Positions 10,790 through 21,281 of a stretch of DNA of 64,000 bases are shown in pieces. The DNA is taken from the NCBI GenBank assembly GCA_949316235.1, contig OX438751.1:23064801-23128800 (forward strand), in the 5' to 3' direction. The DNA comes from Oegoconia quadripuncta. Lineage: Eukaryota > Arthropoda > Insecta > Lepidoptera > Autostichidae. The stretch's first letter is position 1, and every line of letters starts with the position of its first letter. A model generated the notes under the pieces. It did no database searches, was not told the DNA's origin, and saw only the letters and a program-made list of their open reading frames with translations. The position numbers were made by a program, and so were the translations under genes.

Positions 10790-11221
10790 CATCAGTTTTA
10801 AAATTACTCCTCACTGCTGGGACATAATCTGTTCTCTCTTCGAGAACTATATAAACCGTATTTATACACGTAACTATACACTCGGGTATAGTGCGGATTA
10901 GTGAATTGTAATCCCAATTTCATCATGTAGACCCAGTGCCGATTGGTGACTTCCAAAGGGTTAACCTGTACTAACGTCAACGCCCTAACTCTCGCATTAG
11001 AATTCATCAGCCGCAATAAATGAAACGTTAGTGTTTGTCGTTATGGAAACGTTTGGCAATTATCTGAGAGGGGAGATTAGTAAAAGCAATATTTTACAAA
11101 GAAAATCCAGTGCGCGTTGGTGAATTACAAACCCTACGAATCCAGTGCGGATTGGTGAATAATAAATAGGGCACAAGGACTTAGTGCGGATAAACCTTAT
11201 TTTACCACGCACGCCCAGTAC
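10790..11221. repeat. Cluster of AGTGCGGATTGGTGA-type motifs
   Basis: Related 15-20 bp motifs occur at about 10890 (GTGCGGATTAGTGAATT), 10930 (CCAGTGCCGATTGGTGACTT), 11108 (CCAGTGCGCGTTGGTGAATT), 11140 (CCAGTGCGGATTGGTGAATA) and 11180 (TTAGTGCGGAT). The SINE B tail carries the same string (on plus near 8678). These may be decayed tail pieces, although the spacing is irregular. A 70-codon minus frame at 10804-11016 lies in it and is not credible. Confidence 0.45.
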
Positions 11222-11760
11222 ACATCAAATCAAATCAAATCATAAATGCTTTATTTCGTTGGTACGCAGGGTATACTTAAAATAGTCAGATTTTTCATTT
11301 TTAAAGCTACCGCTTAGGTACACAGGGTACACTTAAAATAGTCAGATTTTACATTTTTAAAGCTACTGCTTGTTCAAAAGGCAATTTTCCCCTGAGAAGA
11401 ACAATCAAGAAACTAGAGAGGTTGCCCTTTTAAAAAAAAAGGTGTTATATTACAAAATTATTAATTATTATTTTATATTATAATATTTCATAATTAATTG
11501 TGAAATAGCCTGGTTATGCGAACGGGCTGGTTATGTCCATGAATGTTTATCACCTAAATAATCTGATATTTTATAATATGCTTTCTTAATAAGTTTCTGT
11601 TTTATAGTATCTTTAAATTGATTGAAAGGAAGATTTTGTATATCAACAGGAAACTTATGGAAAAAGCGTATACATAATCCTTTGAATGAATTTGACCCCT
11701 GACTTTGCGGAGGCGACTTCAATCTATCAAGTATAGTAAGTGTACATTTGAATTAAATTT
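11222..11760 (-). pseudogene. LINE family D 3' end with ORF C-terminus
   Basis: The minus-strand frame 11722-11531 reads the end of a CR1/jockey-like polyprotein (SNSFKGLCIRFFHKFPVDIQ, then KQKLIKKAYYKISDYLGDKH SWT stop). The 3' UTR and a tail of ATTTG repeats follow (AAATCAAATCAAATC on plus at 11226). The UTR contains an extra tandem copy of about 55 bp (11262-11316 versus 11317-11370). Only the last ~60 codons remain. Other copies are at 16388, 28490, 30306, 35140, 37648/38056, 52770 and 60490. Confidence 0.75.
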
Positions 11761-13234
11761 GTTAACAAATTTTACATAGAATTGTAGAAGAAGCGATTTC
11801 GACCTGACTTTTTCTTTAGAATATCTGTCAAACTAGTACCAAGAAGCCACTTGACAGAATTCCAAGCAAGAATATAGGAGACGATTATTGATTTATTTCA
11901 ACCCGACTTATATGGATAAGATAGTCAATAAGGTCACAGTAAACTACGTGGGCCCAGTACGGATTGGTATCTTTCTTTTTATGCAGAAGTCTTACTCACT
12001 GAAAAAATCAATAAAACAGGACAGTATCCCACTAACCTATAATTTTAAAATGTGCCACAATCGGACGTCTTGTGGTGATTGAAATTAATATAAATCATTA
12101 ATTTCATATGCCACATGGAATTATTACGATATAAATTAATTTATTAACGAGTTTCATCAACCAAATTGTACGTAACGAACTACTTAAGTTTGTCAGTTTA
12201 AAAAGGTTGTCAATAGTAATGTTGGGCTTGTACGGAACTCTTATGGCTAGAGTCCTATTTGGGTACGTTGCTTTGGGCCACTTTTTCTTCAACTGTACCG
12301 AATTTCAATTGTCTGCATCTATTTGATTTCTGAAAAGATGGCGGTGACAGACCAACAGACGAACAAACACCGAAGTGATTCCATAAGTGTTCATTATTAC
12401 CACAGTTCAAACGAAACAATAAAAATGAAAATATTTTGAGAATCCTTGTTATAAAGAGGAATTTTATTAAGTGCCATTAGGTTATATATTAAAGTTTAAA
12501 AAACAGGGGACCCAACGGGCATCCCAGCGGGACGCTTGGACGGACGATGGGATTTTTGTACACATATTTGTACACAAATGGCCTTGTTATGAGCCAGCTG
12601 TGAATTAAATTGGAATCATGTTGAGTTAGTAATGAATTTGTAACTAGGTTGTTGTTTCTGACGATTACTCGGTTAGTATACACATTCGAAAGCTTGTTCG
12701 AGAACTTTTTAAAGCAGTCGCATTACCAATTAGATGGAGTTTAGATAAGGAATTCAATTTTGTGGGAAGCTCTTAGTCCTTGCTATCGCAGCATGATTAT
12801 GTTCATTTGTATCTGAGATATGATCGATAAAACGAAAATTTTAAATAGATAAACTGAATAAGTATATCTCAATATTTTGATATGTGATATTTTAATAACA
12901 TTATTATTATATATTTAATCTTACATTCTGGACTGCATATGAAATTATATTTGCCTTTGTAAATTGTCATAATTTAATATAAAAAGGAATGCGTTGGATC
13001 ATAATGTTCACGTCATAGGTAGAACTCATGTGGTCACTGCTCTGTGGTGCCTAGAAGTCAGAGCAGCGTCACTACGTTGTATTGCACGCCTCATGCGCTG
13101 TCCTGATAGCCCTTTGATCTTCCAACACTTCCACCAGATGCTTGATTTTGAAGAGCTCCAGCTACCACGCTTGCAGTCCTCGCGGCTACTCCAAAAGGCA
13201 GAAAAATAACCTTAGTTGTAAGATGACTTCTTCT
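11761..13234. other. No recognisable feature
   Basis: AT-rich. A single GGGCCCAGTACGGATTGGTA motif at 11949 is like the 10.9-kb cluster. Small frames at 11888-12082, 12104-12292, 12489-12683 and 12994-13209 lack motifs. The last may be decayed LINE sequence running into the fragment at 13235. Confidence 0.45.
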
Positions 13235-13500
13235 TCGGACCACTAGGCGTGGGGAGCGATTCCATCCGTATATAATTAATATACCGAATATTCGCACTAA
13301 AAAGTTCGATTTTTCATTCATCATCCGAACAGCCAAGGCATGGAACTCCCTTCCGGCGTCAGTCTTTGCTGAATCCTACAACCTTGGGATCTTTTAAGAG
13401 CAGAGTGAATAGGCATTTACTGGGATCGCGTGCTTCATCTTCGACCGCATCGTCACTTTTCATTAGGTGAGATTGTGGTCAAACGCGAATCTAGTCAATC
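13235..13500 (+). pseudogene. LINE family I 3' end
   Basis: A frame reads KFDFSFIIRTAKAWNSLPAS VFAESYNLGIF, then, after a one-base shift, KSRVNRHLLGSRASSS and a stop. SFIxRTAxxWNSLPxxVF is the conserved C-terminal block of many insect LINE polyproteins. The sequence ends in an A-run at 13503-13512. Its 3' part recurs at 27165-27285 (+) and, deleted, at 6064-6156 (-). The copy is frameshifted and cannot encode a product. Confidence 0.65.
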
Positions 13501-14164
13501 ATAAAAAAAAAAGATGTCAAGAATTAGTATAGTGTAAACAGGAAAAAAGTTGTGTATCACATGGAACATCAGCTCTTTAAGTAATCTCGTAGGTACTGAA
13601 TGCAAACAAAGCTAGTAGAACAACAAAGGACATATTATGACATATATCACAACATCTATCAAGAAAATCTACGTCGGCACCCAAAAAAGAGTCACGTACA
13701 GTAAACTCATAAGTTAAAACAACACGTTCATATGTATGTAGGTAATACGTAGGTATCACCCTTTTGAAATGTCACCGGTTATCATCGCTTTGATCCGGAT
13801 ACAACTGGATTTTGTTACTGGAAAGTACGTGGGTCTGTTTGGGCCAAGATTAGAGACATTGTCTGGCACAAATTAAATGTAACGCATGAATTATTTGTAT
13901 TTGTTAATGAATATTATTATTGCGCTTTTGTTCTAGAGAATCCATTTCTTTTTAAACCATAATTGGTTTCCCACGGATTGTCTCTAAGTGCCTCAAAAAA
14001 GTGGTTTGGATAAATAAATCCAAACCGTACGGTTACTGGCAGAGTGGAATAGTACCACCCTTCTCTCCTCCTTTGAGCATAGACCAGTGACGAGAAGCAG
14101 CATCGTTGGTGCGGAGCTCCCAAATAATTTGCAATCCTCAACCTGCCTGCTCAGCGTGGCCATT
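13501..14164. other. No recognisable feature
   Basis: Frames at 13577-13759 and 13917-14141 (minus) are unrecognised. The stretch 14000-14160 (ending CCTGCCTGCTCAGCGTGGCC) has the look of a decayed LINE end, but I cannot place it. Confidence 0.4.
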
Positions 14165-14290
14165 ATTTATCTAATCTAACTAACATAAATGCGAAAGTTT
14201 GAATGTTTGTTTATTTGTTTATTGCTCAATCACGGCGAGAAGGAAGTACGGATTTGGAGTAAGCCAATTACAGGTCCTCACTAATAAGAA
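14165..14290. repeat. Possible Helitron-like repeat, 5' part
   Basis: ATAAATGCGAAAGTTTG opens the segment and resembles the sequence before the conserved block at 9610. No terminus is visible, so this is weak. Confidence 0.3.
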
Positions 14291-14374
14291 CAAATTAGCA
14301 TTAGTATCCAGTACAGTACTATGGTAACTTAAGTGTAGGGTGCATACAAAGTTACTTTATCTAGTATTTTTTTA

Positions 14375-14622
14375 TTTTTTTTTATAAATAAATATAAATA
14401 TTTCGGACACTTACACCAATCATCTAGTCCCAAACTAAGCAAAGCTTGTACTATGGATACTAGATAACGGATAAACATACATAAATATTTATATAAACAT
14501 CCATGACTCAGGAATAAATGTTCATATTCATCACACAAACATTTACCCGTCGCGGGATTCGAACCCGCAACCGTTGGTTTCGCTGACAGGGTCACTATCC
14601 ACTACACCAATCGGTTGGCAAA
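14375..14622 (-). mobile_element. SINE family C2, near full length
   Basis: On the minus strand: GATTGGTGTAGTGGATAGTG, CCCTGTCAGCGAAACC, GCGGGTTCGAATCCCGCGAC, then GAACATTTATTCCTGAGTCA and the tail with CAAGCTTTGCTTAGTTTGGG. It is close to the plus-strand copy at 58548-58785. It shares the tail layout of family C but has its own anticodon-loop region. Confidence 0.8.
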
Positions 14623-14825
14623 GTATATGTACTTAGAGATTAAATAACAATTTAGGTATTCATATTAAGCTGAAAAGAAATTCAAGAGTCCAGCAGTGGA
14701 CAAATAGGGTCGGCAAAAAGGACAGATATTCTTTAATGTGATAACGTTAGACAAATTGGAACTCATAATGTTGCCTACTATAGGACAACAAGTTATGAGC
14801 ATAATCTCATAACTATTACGCTTTT

Positions 14826-15115
14826 ATTAGCACATGACTTGATTCATGAATTGATGTTAAGTAAAAATTAAACCGAGGGTGAATGCGCCCTCACCCGAAC
14901 CTTTAAACACATTTGGAAGATTATCTTACCTCAAACAGTCAGATCACAACAATGCTAGACAGACATTTAAAAATGTCCTCATTATTATCATATCACGCAC
15001 AGGACGCTTACAAATTTGCAGAAAAAAAATGACATACCACTATCCAAACTTGGTAGGTACTAAACATGTTCAGCTGGGAATCGAACTTATGTCTTTTACA
15101 TTGAGCCACAGAAAT
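14826..15115 (-). mobile_element. SINE family A, degenerate
   Basis: Scattered but collinear matches run from the tail (TTGATGTTAAGTAAAAATTA) to the head (GGAATCGAAC...ACATTGAGCCACAG). An unrelated ~55-bp segment lies at about 14977-15032. Confidence 0.6.
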
Positions 15116-15699
15116 GATTCCTGAGGAAGATGAAGGTGACTCCTTCACAAAATTTGCTCTTATGTCATGTGAGTTCCGCACCGCGATTACTAATGGTCCA
15201 GATAATCTCTGCTATCCATTTGCTCGCAACAACGACACGACAAACGGGCCATGTTAATTTAATCCTAATGCAAAATATGCATCCATTAGCTTCGCCATAT
15301 CTGGTATCATTTCAAAATTTCCACCGCAAACTAAAACAACATGGCTCCGTCAATTCGACCGCATAAATGTAAAACCGAAACGTTTATTCACCGCAAATTC
15401 AACTGCAATGTCCGTTTGGTGGAACTGAACGTCATGGAAAAACGTAAAGGCGAAAATACACATGCCTGCAAAAGGCATGCCTACAGTAATAGCCAAGTAG
15501 GTACAGGGGTTAGCATAGCATGTGTTTATACAACGGCATGCCAGTAGAAGGTATGCCAGAAGCAAGACACCGCATCCGATTTCTTGCCTTTTGTAAGGCA
15601 CGCGGAGTGACGGGGTTTTACAGAACATAATGCATTGTATGTAAAAGTGTCTTCACGAGTCTATCAGCTACATCCATACCAGTATCTATTACTACACAT
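15116..15699. other. No gene; contains a GGCATGCC-rich stretch
   Basis: Between 15460 and 15560 the palindrome GGCATGCC or close variants occur several times. GGCGAAAATACACATGCCTG (15450) has a reverse-strand counterpart near 17085-17106. Small overlapping frames here are unrecognised. Confidence 0.4.
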
Positions 15700-15862
15700 G
15701 CCTATATGAACATTTATTCACATAATTACATATTCATTTAATATGTATTTATTTACAAAACAAAAAATGTATTTGTGTAGTATATCAATCATCTGGTATC
15801 CATAACACAAACCTAGTTCCTTAATGTGGAACTAAATTGATATTTATTTATTTATTTTATTA
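15700..15862 (+). mobile_element. SINE family C, tail fragment
   Basis: Sequence from the AT tract through CAATCATCTGGTATCCATAA and TTAATGTGGAACTA to TATTTATTTATTT matches family C. The head is absent. Confidence 0.7.
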
Positions 15863-16387
15863 ACATTGTACATAATAAATTGAAAATCCATGATGAACTA
15901 AACTTAATAATATCATTCAAGTATACAAAGAAACTATGAGAAAAGTTAAATATCTTCGTAACCGCTGAATCGATTTTCATCAAACATGACTAAGATCGTT
16001 TCGTCTAGTTTAATTTTAAATTAAATAGAAAAATACCATACTTAAATCGAATTACGCATTATTGACATAAATGCGGACAAAGGCTGGATATACATGTAAC
16101 ACCGCCAAGCAAAATATCCGTCGTTATCACCGGACATTAAAAAGGCATGCCTCTATTCATCCTCATCATTATATCAGTCACATGTTCACTGCTGAACTTA
16201 TCTTCCCCCATAGAATGCCTCTATTACTACAAGGTTATCCAGGTAAAAGGTACGAAGCCGAAAGAGATTATCATGAGTAGAATACATTTCCATGGTACAA
16301 AATATTTATTTACGACTTTTCATGCAAACGTGACCAACCAGCTGTACTGAAAAGATGGAAAAGATAAGACAAAAAATTGCCCATGTA
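15863..16387. other. No recognisable feature
   Basis: AT-rich. 16160-16230 (CACTGCTGAACTTATCTTCC CC) faintly resembles the RTE 3' end but is too diverged to call. Confidence 0.4.
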
Positions 16388-16700
16388 AACATCAAATCAA
16401 ATCAACTCAAAAATGTTTTTATTTCGTAAGTTATAAGAATAACATTTGAAATCGTCATGACATACAGTTATCGCTCATTCACTAGGCAGTCTCCCCAGAG
16501 AAGAACGAGCAAGAAACTCCGGGGTTGCTCTTTTTAAATAAGTCAATACAAATACAATTTGAATATCTAATTGTAAAATTTATGATTCGACAAAGAAAAA
16601 TAAGAATAAAATATATTGGATAATGCTGAGCGGTTCATGTCCACGCATTCCTATCATCCAGATAGTCAGAAATTTTATTTTATTAATTTTACGTCTTGCC
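16388..16700 (-). pseudogene. LINE family D 3' end, diverged
   Basis: The tail AAATCAAATCAACTCAAAAA and the UTR block CCCCAGAGAAGAACGAGCAA match family D. On the minus strand a short frame ends KISDYLDDRNAWT-stop, the family's terminal peptide. Confidence 0.65.
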
Positions 16701-17412
16701 CAATACCTAATTATTATTGGAATAATAAACAGGTATACATTAATGTTACCGTAATGCGCGAGATGCGCGCATAATCTCAATTCTTTTGTTCTGGCAGAAT
16801 TATCAGAGTTGTAGGGTCTCCCTGCAACTTTATACTGAGTCAGATCCAATTCGTTGGCCTCGTACAAGGCGCACATAAAATATAAAATTGTCTGGGTTTT
16901 TTGTACTTATATTGATTGTTGTGAATTGTTTTTGTGTACCTTGTATTTCTGTCAGCGAATAAAGTTATTCTATTCAATTTATTCTATTCTAATAAACCAT
17001 TTAAAGCATAACCCATTTGCAGCTAAACACACCTTTTCATGCTAACGTTGCATTACTTTGAATACCGGTTATAGGCACGCTTCTGTCAGGCATGTGTATC
17101 TTCGCCCTTATAAACCCTCAACTGGCATTGTTCATGGCGGTCAGGTATTTGGGCGACGTTGCTAATTAAAAAGGGCTAAATGAGATGATGATTTAATAAA
17201 GTTTTGTGTTTCAAAGAGCACAAGAACCTTGGCATTTGAAATTAAGCTCCGTTAACACGTTTCAGCCTTTCATATCATTATCCAGTTTAATATTATGCTC
17301 AACCAGAAATCTTACCTTATTGCTGGCTTAATAAGCATCTCTTCAATAACATCAAAGCTTGTGCAACTTTTGTGTTTGAGGTAGAAAGCGTTGAAGTAAT
17401 TTTTGGGAAACA
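16701..17412. other. No recognisable feature
   Basis: Contains a repeated ATTCTATT motif near 16970 and the sequence near 17085-17106 shared with 15450. No gene was seen. Confidence 0.4.
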
Positions 17413-17897
17413 CCAAGTATCATTTTTTTTTTTTTAATTAGCCTATCGTGTCCCACTGCTGGGCAAAGGCCTCCCCCAAACTCTTCCACTCATTTTTATC
17501 CTTGGCGGTTTCCCACCATTCCTCTTGAAACGCAATGAGATCATCTCTCCAACGTTTGCGCGGCCGAACCCGACGACGTCTCCTGTCCTCAGGCATCCAG
17601 GGCGTGATGGTGTGTGCCCATTTCTCCGGTGGCATACGGCTAACGTGGCCTGCCCAGTCCCATTTAAGCATGGCTGTTTTTCTTCCTACGTCAGCAATTC
17701 CGGTCATGGAACGCAATATGGTATTGCGAATTCGGTCGACGCGTTTGTAGCCGAGATTACTACGTTCCATTGCCCTCTGGCAAATCTTGAGCTTGGACTT
17801 CTGAAGCTCAGTCAATGACCAAGTCTGTGCACCGTAGGTTAGAACAGGAAGGATACACATGTTTATGAGTTTGCGTTTGCGTTTGCCAAGTATCATT
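17413..17897 (-). mobile_element. 5'-truncated RTE-type LINE with target duplication
   Basis: The minus strand reads ~150 codons of the C-terminal end of an RTE endonuclease-reverse transcriptase: LINMCILPVLTYGAQTWSLT, then WDWAGHVSRM, a WMPEDRRRRRVRPRKRW block and AFAQQWDTIG-stop. The catalytic RT motifs lie upstream and are absent. The insert ends in a T-run (17423-17435 on plus, i.e. a poly-A tail). It is flanked by a 12-bp direct repeat CCAAGTATCATT at 17413-17424 and 17886-17897. The remaining frame has no stops or shifts, so the copy is fairly young although dead from truncation. Confidence 0.85.
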
Positions 17898-18120
17898 ACC
17901 AGTAGATAAATTTGCCTATATAGATAGATAAAATGTTTATTCGCATATTACATAGAAACATACAAAAATGTTCGATATACAACAATTCAAAATGTAACCT
18001 TATTTCACAGGAGTAGGCAATATAAAAAAAATTCGTTTTAACCTACAAAGTGCAACTCGGCTATTACAAAGGATATCTATTCCATAATGTGAACATAATT
18101 ATGAATATGGTACAATTAAC

Positions 18121-18121
<1 letters not shown>
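17898..18121. other. AT-rich sequence, possible LINE 3' end
   Basis: TAGATAGATAAAATGTTTAT resembles the reverse complement of an AATAAA-type LINE tail. No coding match is present. Unassigned. Confidence 0.3.
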
Positions 18122-18164
<43 letters not shown>

Positions 18165-18304
18165 TGAAGAGGTGGGCAAACGAGCAAGAGGCAATTTTAA
18201 TACAAAGCAATAAAACTAAAGGATGAAAACATCATCCAGGTCTCCCGTTTGGGATATGAACCCCAACACACTTGATGCGTTACCTCGCTGAACAGCTAGA
18301 CTAA
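18122..18304 (-). mobile_element. SINE-like fragment with 42-bp poly-T
   Basis: A T-run (18122-18163) followed by ATTGAAGAGGTGGGCAAACG. On the minus strand the far end reads a tRNA-like head: GTTCAGCGAGGTAACGC and GGGGTTCATATCCC. The head seems to continue at 19196, beyond the Harbinger-like insert, so that element split the SINE. Confidence 0.5.
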
Positions 18305-19046
18305 GGCCCGTATTAATGAACCAATCTCAATACAAGTCTTAAGGCTGTATCACCCGAGAAACGTCTTAAGAAGTTGACGCTATCTCAAGCTCCGTACTAA
18401 TTTATAAATCAATCTTGAGGTCTACTCAGCTGAGATCACTTCTCAAGTATTCGCCTTAGCGGAGAATGAATGATAGTCTTAAGTTTCGTTTATTATTACG
18501 TGAAACTCGGCGCACGTCTCAAGTGAGTACTACTTGAGTATTGACGGCTGAAAACCTATCAAACATTATAAATAGTAAAAATAGAGATAAATTTCTAGAG
18601 TTTTGTGTAAATATAGTTAGCATAGTAATAAATAGAAACAAATAGAATAAGTAAATATAATGTCAGTATAATATGATATTATAACTTGTACATTATAAAC
18701 TAGTAGAGGATAAGAATATAAATATGTAGTAGGTAATAAAATAGAATATAAGAAATAGAAAATAAGCAAAATATGTAATAGGTTAAGGAAAAAAGAAAAA
18801 AGATAAACTTGTGTCTCTTACTCTATTAACCTGAATAAAAAACCTACCTGAAAAATAATAAATTAGCTAGAGCAGACTAGGTCAGAGTAGGCAGGCACCC
18901 ACCTGCAAAAGAAAGAATGCGACGATGAATGACAGAAAGACAAGTATGAGGAATGGAAGTGCGAGAGGAATAAATGCGAGAACTGGTATGAAAGAGAAAC
19001 TCAGGCTAAAACAGGCTCCAAATTATTGTACATTGGAGGTACTTAG

Positions 19047-19079
<33 letters not shown>

Positions 19080-19192
19080 AAGAGTATGCACGTGCGTTTC
19101 AGGTCTCAAGTAAGGTTTACTAATCAACACGTTTACTTGAGACCGGTCACAAAACTATTCTCAATCTTGAGAGCGGTTTATTAATATGGGCC
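18305..19192. mobile_element. Harbinger-like non-autonomous element, TAA target duplication
   Basis: The left end GGCCCGTATTAATGAACC is mirrored at the right end (GGTTTATTAATATGGGCC). Flanking trinucleotides are TAA at 18302-18304 and TAA at 19193-19195, the 3-bp duplication typical of PIF/Harbinger transposons. The interior is AT-rich and carries a 30-A run at 19049-19078. No transposase frame exists. A 62-codon frame at 18925-19113 just reads through the A-run. Subterminal sequences are rich in TCTCAAG/CTTGAGA strings in both orientations. Confidence 0.75.
19049..19078 (+). repeat. Poly-A run inside the Harbinger-like element
   Basis: About 30 uninterrupted A. It may mark the 3' end of a retroposed sequence lying between about 18590 and 19048 within the DNA element. 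Confidence 0.7.
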
Positions 19193-19312
19193 TAAGACGT
19201 TGAGCGAGGTACGCGCAAATGCGGCCTTCGCTCAATGTGAATCCTCACCTAGCGATAAGACAGTGATTTTTAGCTAGTGCCCTGCTAAAGAAAGCGAGCG
19301 TATCAGTGCAAA

Positions 19313-19800
19313 AATTGTCAACAACAACACTATAAGTGTGTCTTGTGTTGAAATCATGTTGTGTAATGGTATAATAATTGTTTGAGTCACAATAATACTC
19401 GTATAACAGTTAGCCCGAATAACAGTTAAAGATGTAACAACACTTATAGAAAAGATGCATCACTTTGTTCAAGCTTTTATGCCTACACGCAGGTTTCCAA
19501 TTAATTGTGATATAAATGACAACAACAACACTATAAGTGTGTCTTGTGTTGAAATCATGTTGTGTAGTGGTATAACAATTGTACGAATAATAATAATAAT
19601 AATAAATGTGTTTGCACAAACACACAGCGCCATCTAGGTCCACAGTAAGCATCTAGGCTTCATCATACACGAATCATAATAATACTCGTATAACCGTTAG
19701 CCCAAATAACAGCTAAAGATGTAACAATACTTATAGACAAGATGCATCACTTGGTTCAAGCTTTTGTACCTAAACGCAGGTTTCCAAATAATTGTGAACA
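19313..19800. repeat. Tandem duplication of a ~205-bp segment
   Basis: The first copy is about 19316-19520 and the second about 19521-19800. Shared landmarks are CAACACTATAAGTGTGTCTT, AATACTCGTATAAC and AAGATGCATCACTT. The second copy is longer because a SINE C tail fragment sits in it (19588-19665). Confidence 0.85.
19588..19672 (-). mobile_element. SINE family C tail fragment inside duplicated segment
   Basis: An ATA-repeat run and ACACAGCGCCATCTAGGTCC, CAGTAAGCATCTAGGCTT on plus is the reverse of the family C tail. ACGAAT occurs on both sides (19582 and about 19669), a candidate short target duplication. The first copy of the duplication lacks the insert. Confidence 0.7.
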
Positions 19801-20179
19801 ATTTAAAGAATCTCAACTTTCATCTCAAACAAAAGCTCTTTTAAAATCATCCAATATAAATACGCTCAGTTTTATCAGTGCAGTTGGATAATCCACCGAA
19901 AGTCCGGACATCGCGTGAAGGAGCAACCGAGCGGTTCCTTTGGTATTCATCCCGCGGGCCGCGCCACCTCGCCGCGATAACCAGGATGCGGCAAAGATGA
20001 GGTCAAATTGTTCCCCAGAACAGACACTTGAGGTATAAAAACAATATTTTATCGACGACGTCTTGTTTGCTTGATTGCAGAGCGTTAAACAATGTCATAA
20101 GGTCGCCTGTCTATCAATATTTTTTAGAATGAATTTCATCGAGTAGGATAAAATTGCACAAATTAATTCTACCCTCACT
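19801..20179. other. No gene; contains a locally GC-rich stretch
   Basis: 19890-20030 is GC-richer than its surroundings (CCCGCGGGCCGCGCCACCTC) and is followed by GAGGTATAAAAACAA. I see no adjoining coding frame that would make this a promoter. Confidence 0.35.
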
Positions 20180-20372
20180 ATACCATCTTCGTTGCTATGG
20201 TTACTACTACTACTGGTCTACTGGTAGCTTGTATCTTTACCCTAAGGTTTGCCTGGCCTGCCCTGCCTGGAAGTTAGCGATAAGGCCGCCTTTTTGTGCG
20301 ATTAATGATGTATGCTGTATTCTTCATGTAGCTTTAGTTAATTGTGCAATAAAGAGTATTTGATTGATTGGT
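20180..20372 (+). mobile_element. LINE family H 3' UTR
   Basis: AAGTTAGCGATAAGGCCGCC and GTGCAATAAAGAGTATTTGA TTGATTG match the reverse complement of 58198-58315 and are related to the 3' ends at 34000, 57610 and elsewhere. No coding part remains. Confidence 0.6.
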
Positions 20373-20639
20373 TACTGACTGCCTTCAATTGAAAACAGTC
20401 GGGACTAATCTGTTATCTGTTCTATTTATGTTATTTTGTTGTATATATTTTTTTACTGTTTTATATTTGACATTGATTGAATTACTTAACCAATTTTTTT
20501 TTTATTTGTAATGTTCTTTTTTTCTAAATTATTTATTATTATTTATAGTTTGCATCTTACTATTTACTTTTTATTTTTATCAATAGATTGTATAATGATT
20601 AATATTTAATAGTCACTATCGAATTATTTTAAAATAATT
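20373..20639. other. AT-rich, no recognisable feature
   Basis: T-rich sequence with no gene or repeat match. Confidence 0.45.
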
Positions 20640-20760
20640 GTAATAAAATATAAAAATGTGGAATTGGCATAACTTGGGCTTATAGATTTAGTGTAATAGC
20701 TTTTATAATGATGCTGTTGATTCTGTATTATCCAAAAATAAAATAAAAATAAATCTGCTT
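20640..20760 (+). mobile_element. LINE family G 3' end
   Basis: GGAATTGGCATAACTTGGGC, then TTATAATGATGCTGTTGATT and an (AAAAT)n tail are shared with 33790-33890. This is the 3' UTR only. Confidence 0.6.
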
Positions 20761-20795
20761 TACATTTTTTGTATAGACTGAATGCTATTTTTAAG

Positions 20796-20838
20796 CCTCG
20801 ACGCAAAAACTTTGTATTGTAAAGTTTTTGCGTCGAGG
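20796..20838. repeat. Perfect 18-bp hairpin, 7-nt loop
   Basis: The arm CCTCGACGCAAAAACTTT (20796-20813), loop GTATTGT and the exact reverse complement (20821-20838). ATTTTT and AAAAAT outside could lengthen the stem with internal bulges. Its function is unknown. Confidence 0.9.
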
Positions 20839-21281
20839 TATATAAAAATTATTAACATTTTATGAGGTTGTGATTCCAAAACGCAATCAATGACAGCAAT
20901 TCTCTAAACGAAAATTCTACCTATCTCCACGTCTACATAAAGCAAGTCTTTTATAGCGGCACTCGATAAGTTTTCACCCCGAGGGCCAGGAAAGCCCTTC
21001 TCCAAACTTCTTACGAAATTATTTGAACAAGAGTTCTACGGAACCTTCCGAACTATGAGGCTCACGCAAAAATGGTCCCTTGAGGCCAGCAGTTAGAGTT
21101 TAAAAAATGCGACGATTTTGTGTACAGCTGATAGAGTTGAGTTTCGTGTGGCGAGAAATGGGAAGAATGGAAATGAAATAGTGAGTTGGATTGCCAGAAC
21201 TTAGGCGGTATTCACACGTGTCGGTAGGTTGAATTAGAAACATACAAATTTTATTTTAGTAACAACTGCAGGGCAGGCAGA
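20839..21281. other. No recognisable feature
   Basis: No gene or repeat family identified. Confidence 0.45.

Noticed and set aside
18925..19113. 62-codon ORF
   Set aside because: It exists only because it reads through a poly-A run (lysines) within the Harbinger-like element.
20028..20045. TATA box (GAGGTATAAAAACAA) after a GC-rich patch
   Set aside because: No downstream coding sequence or initiator to support a promoter.
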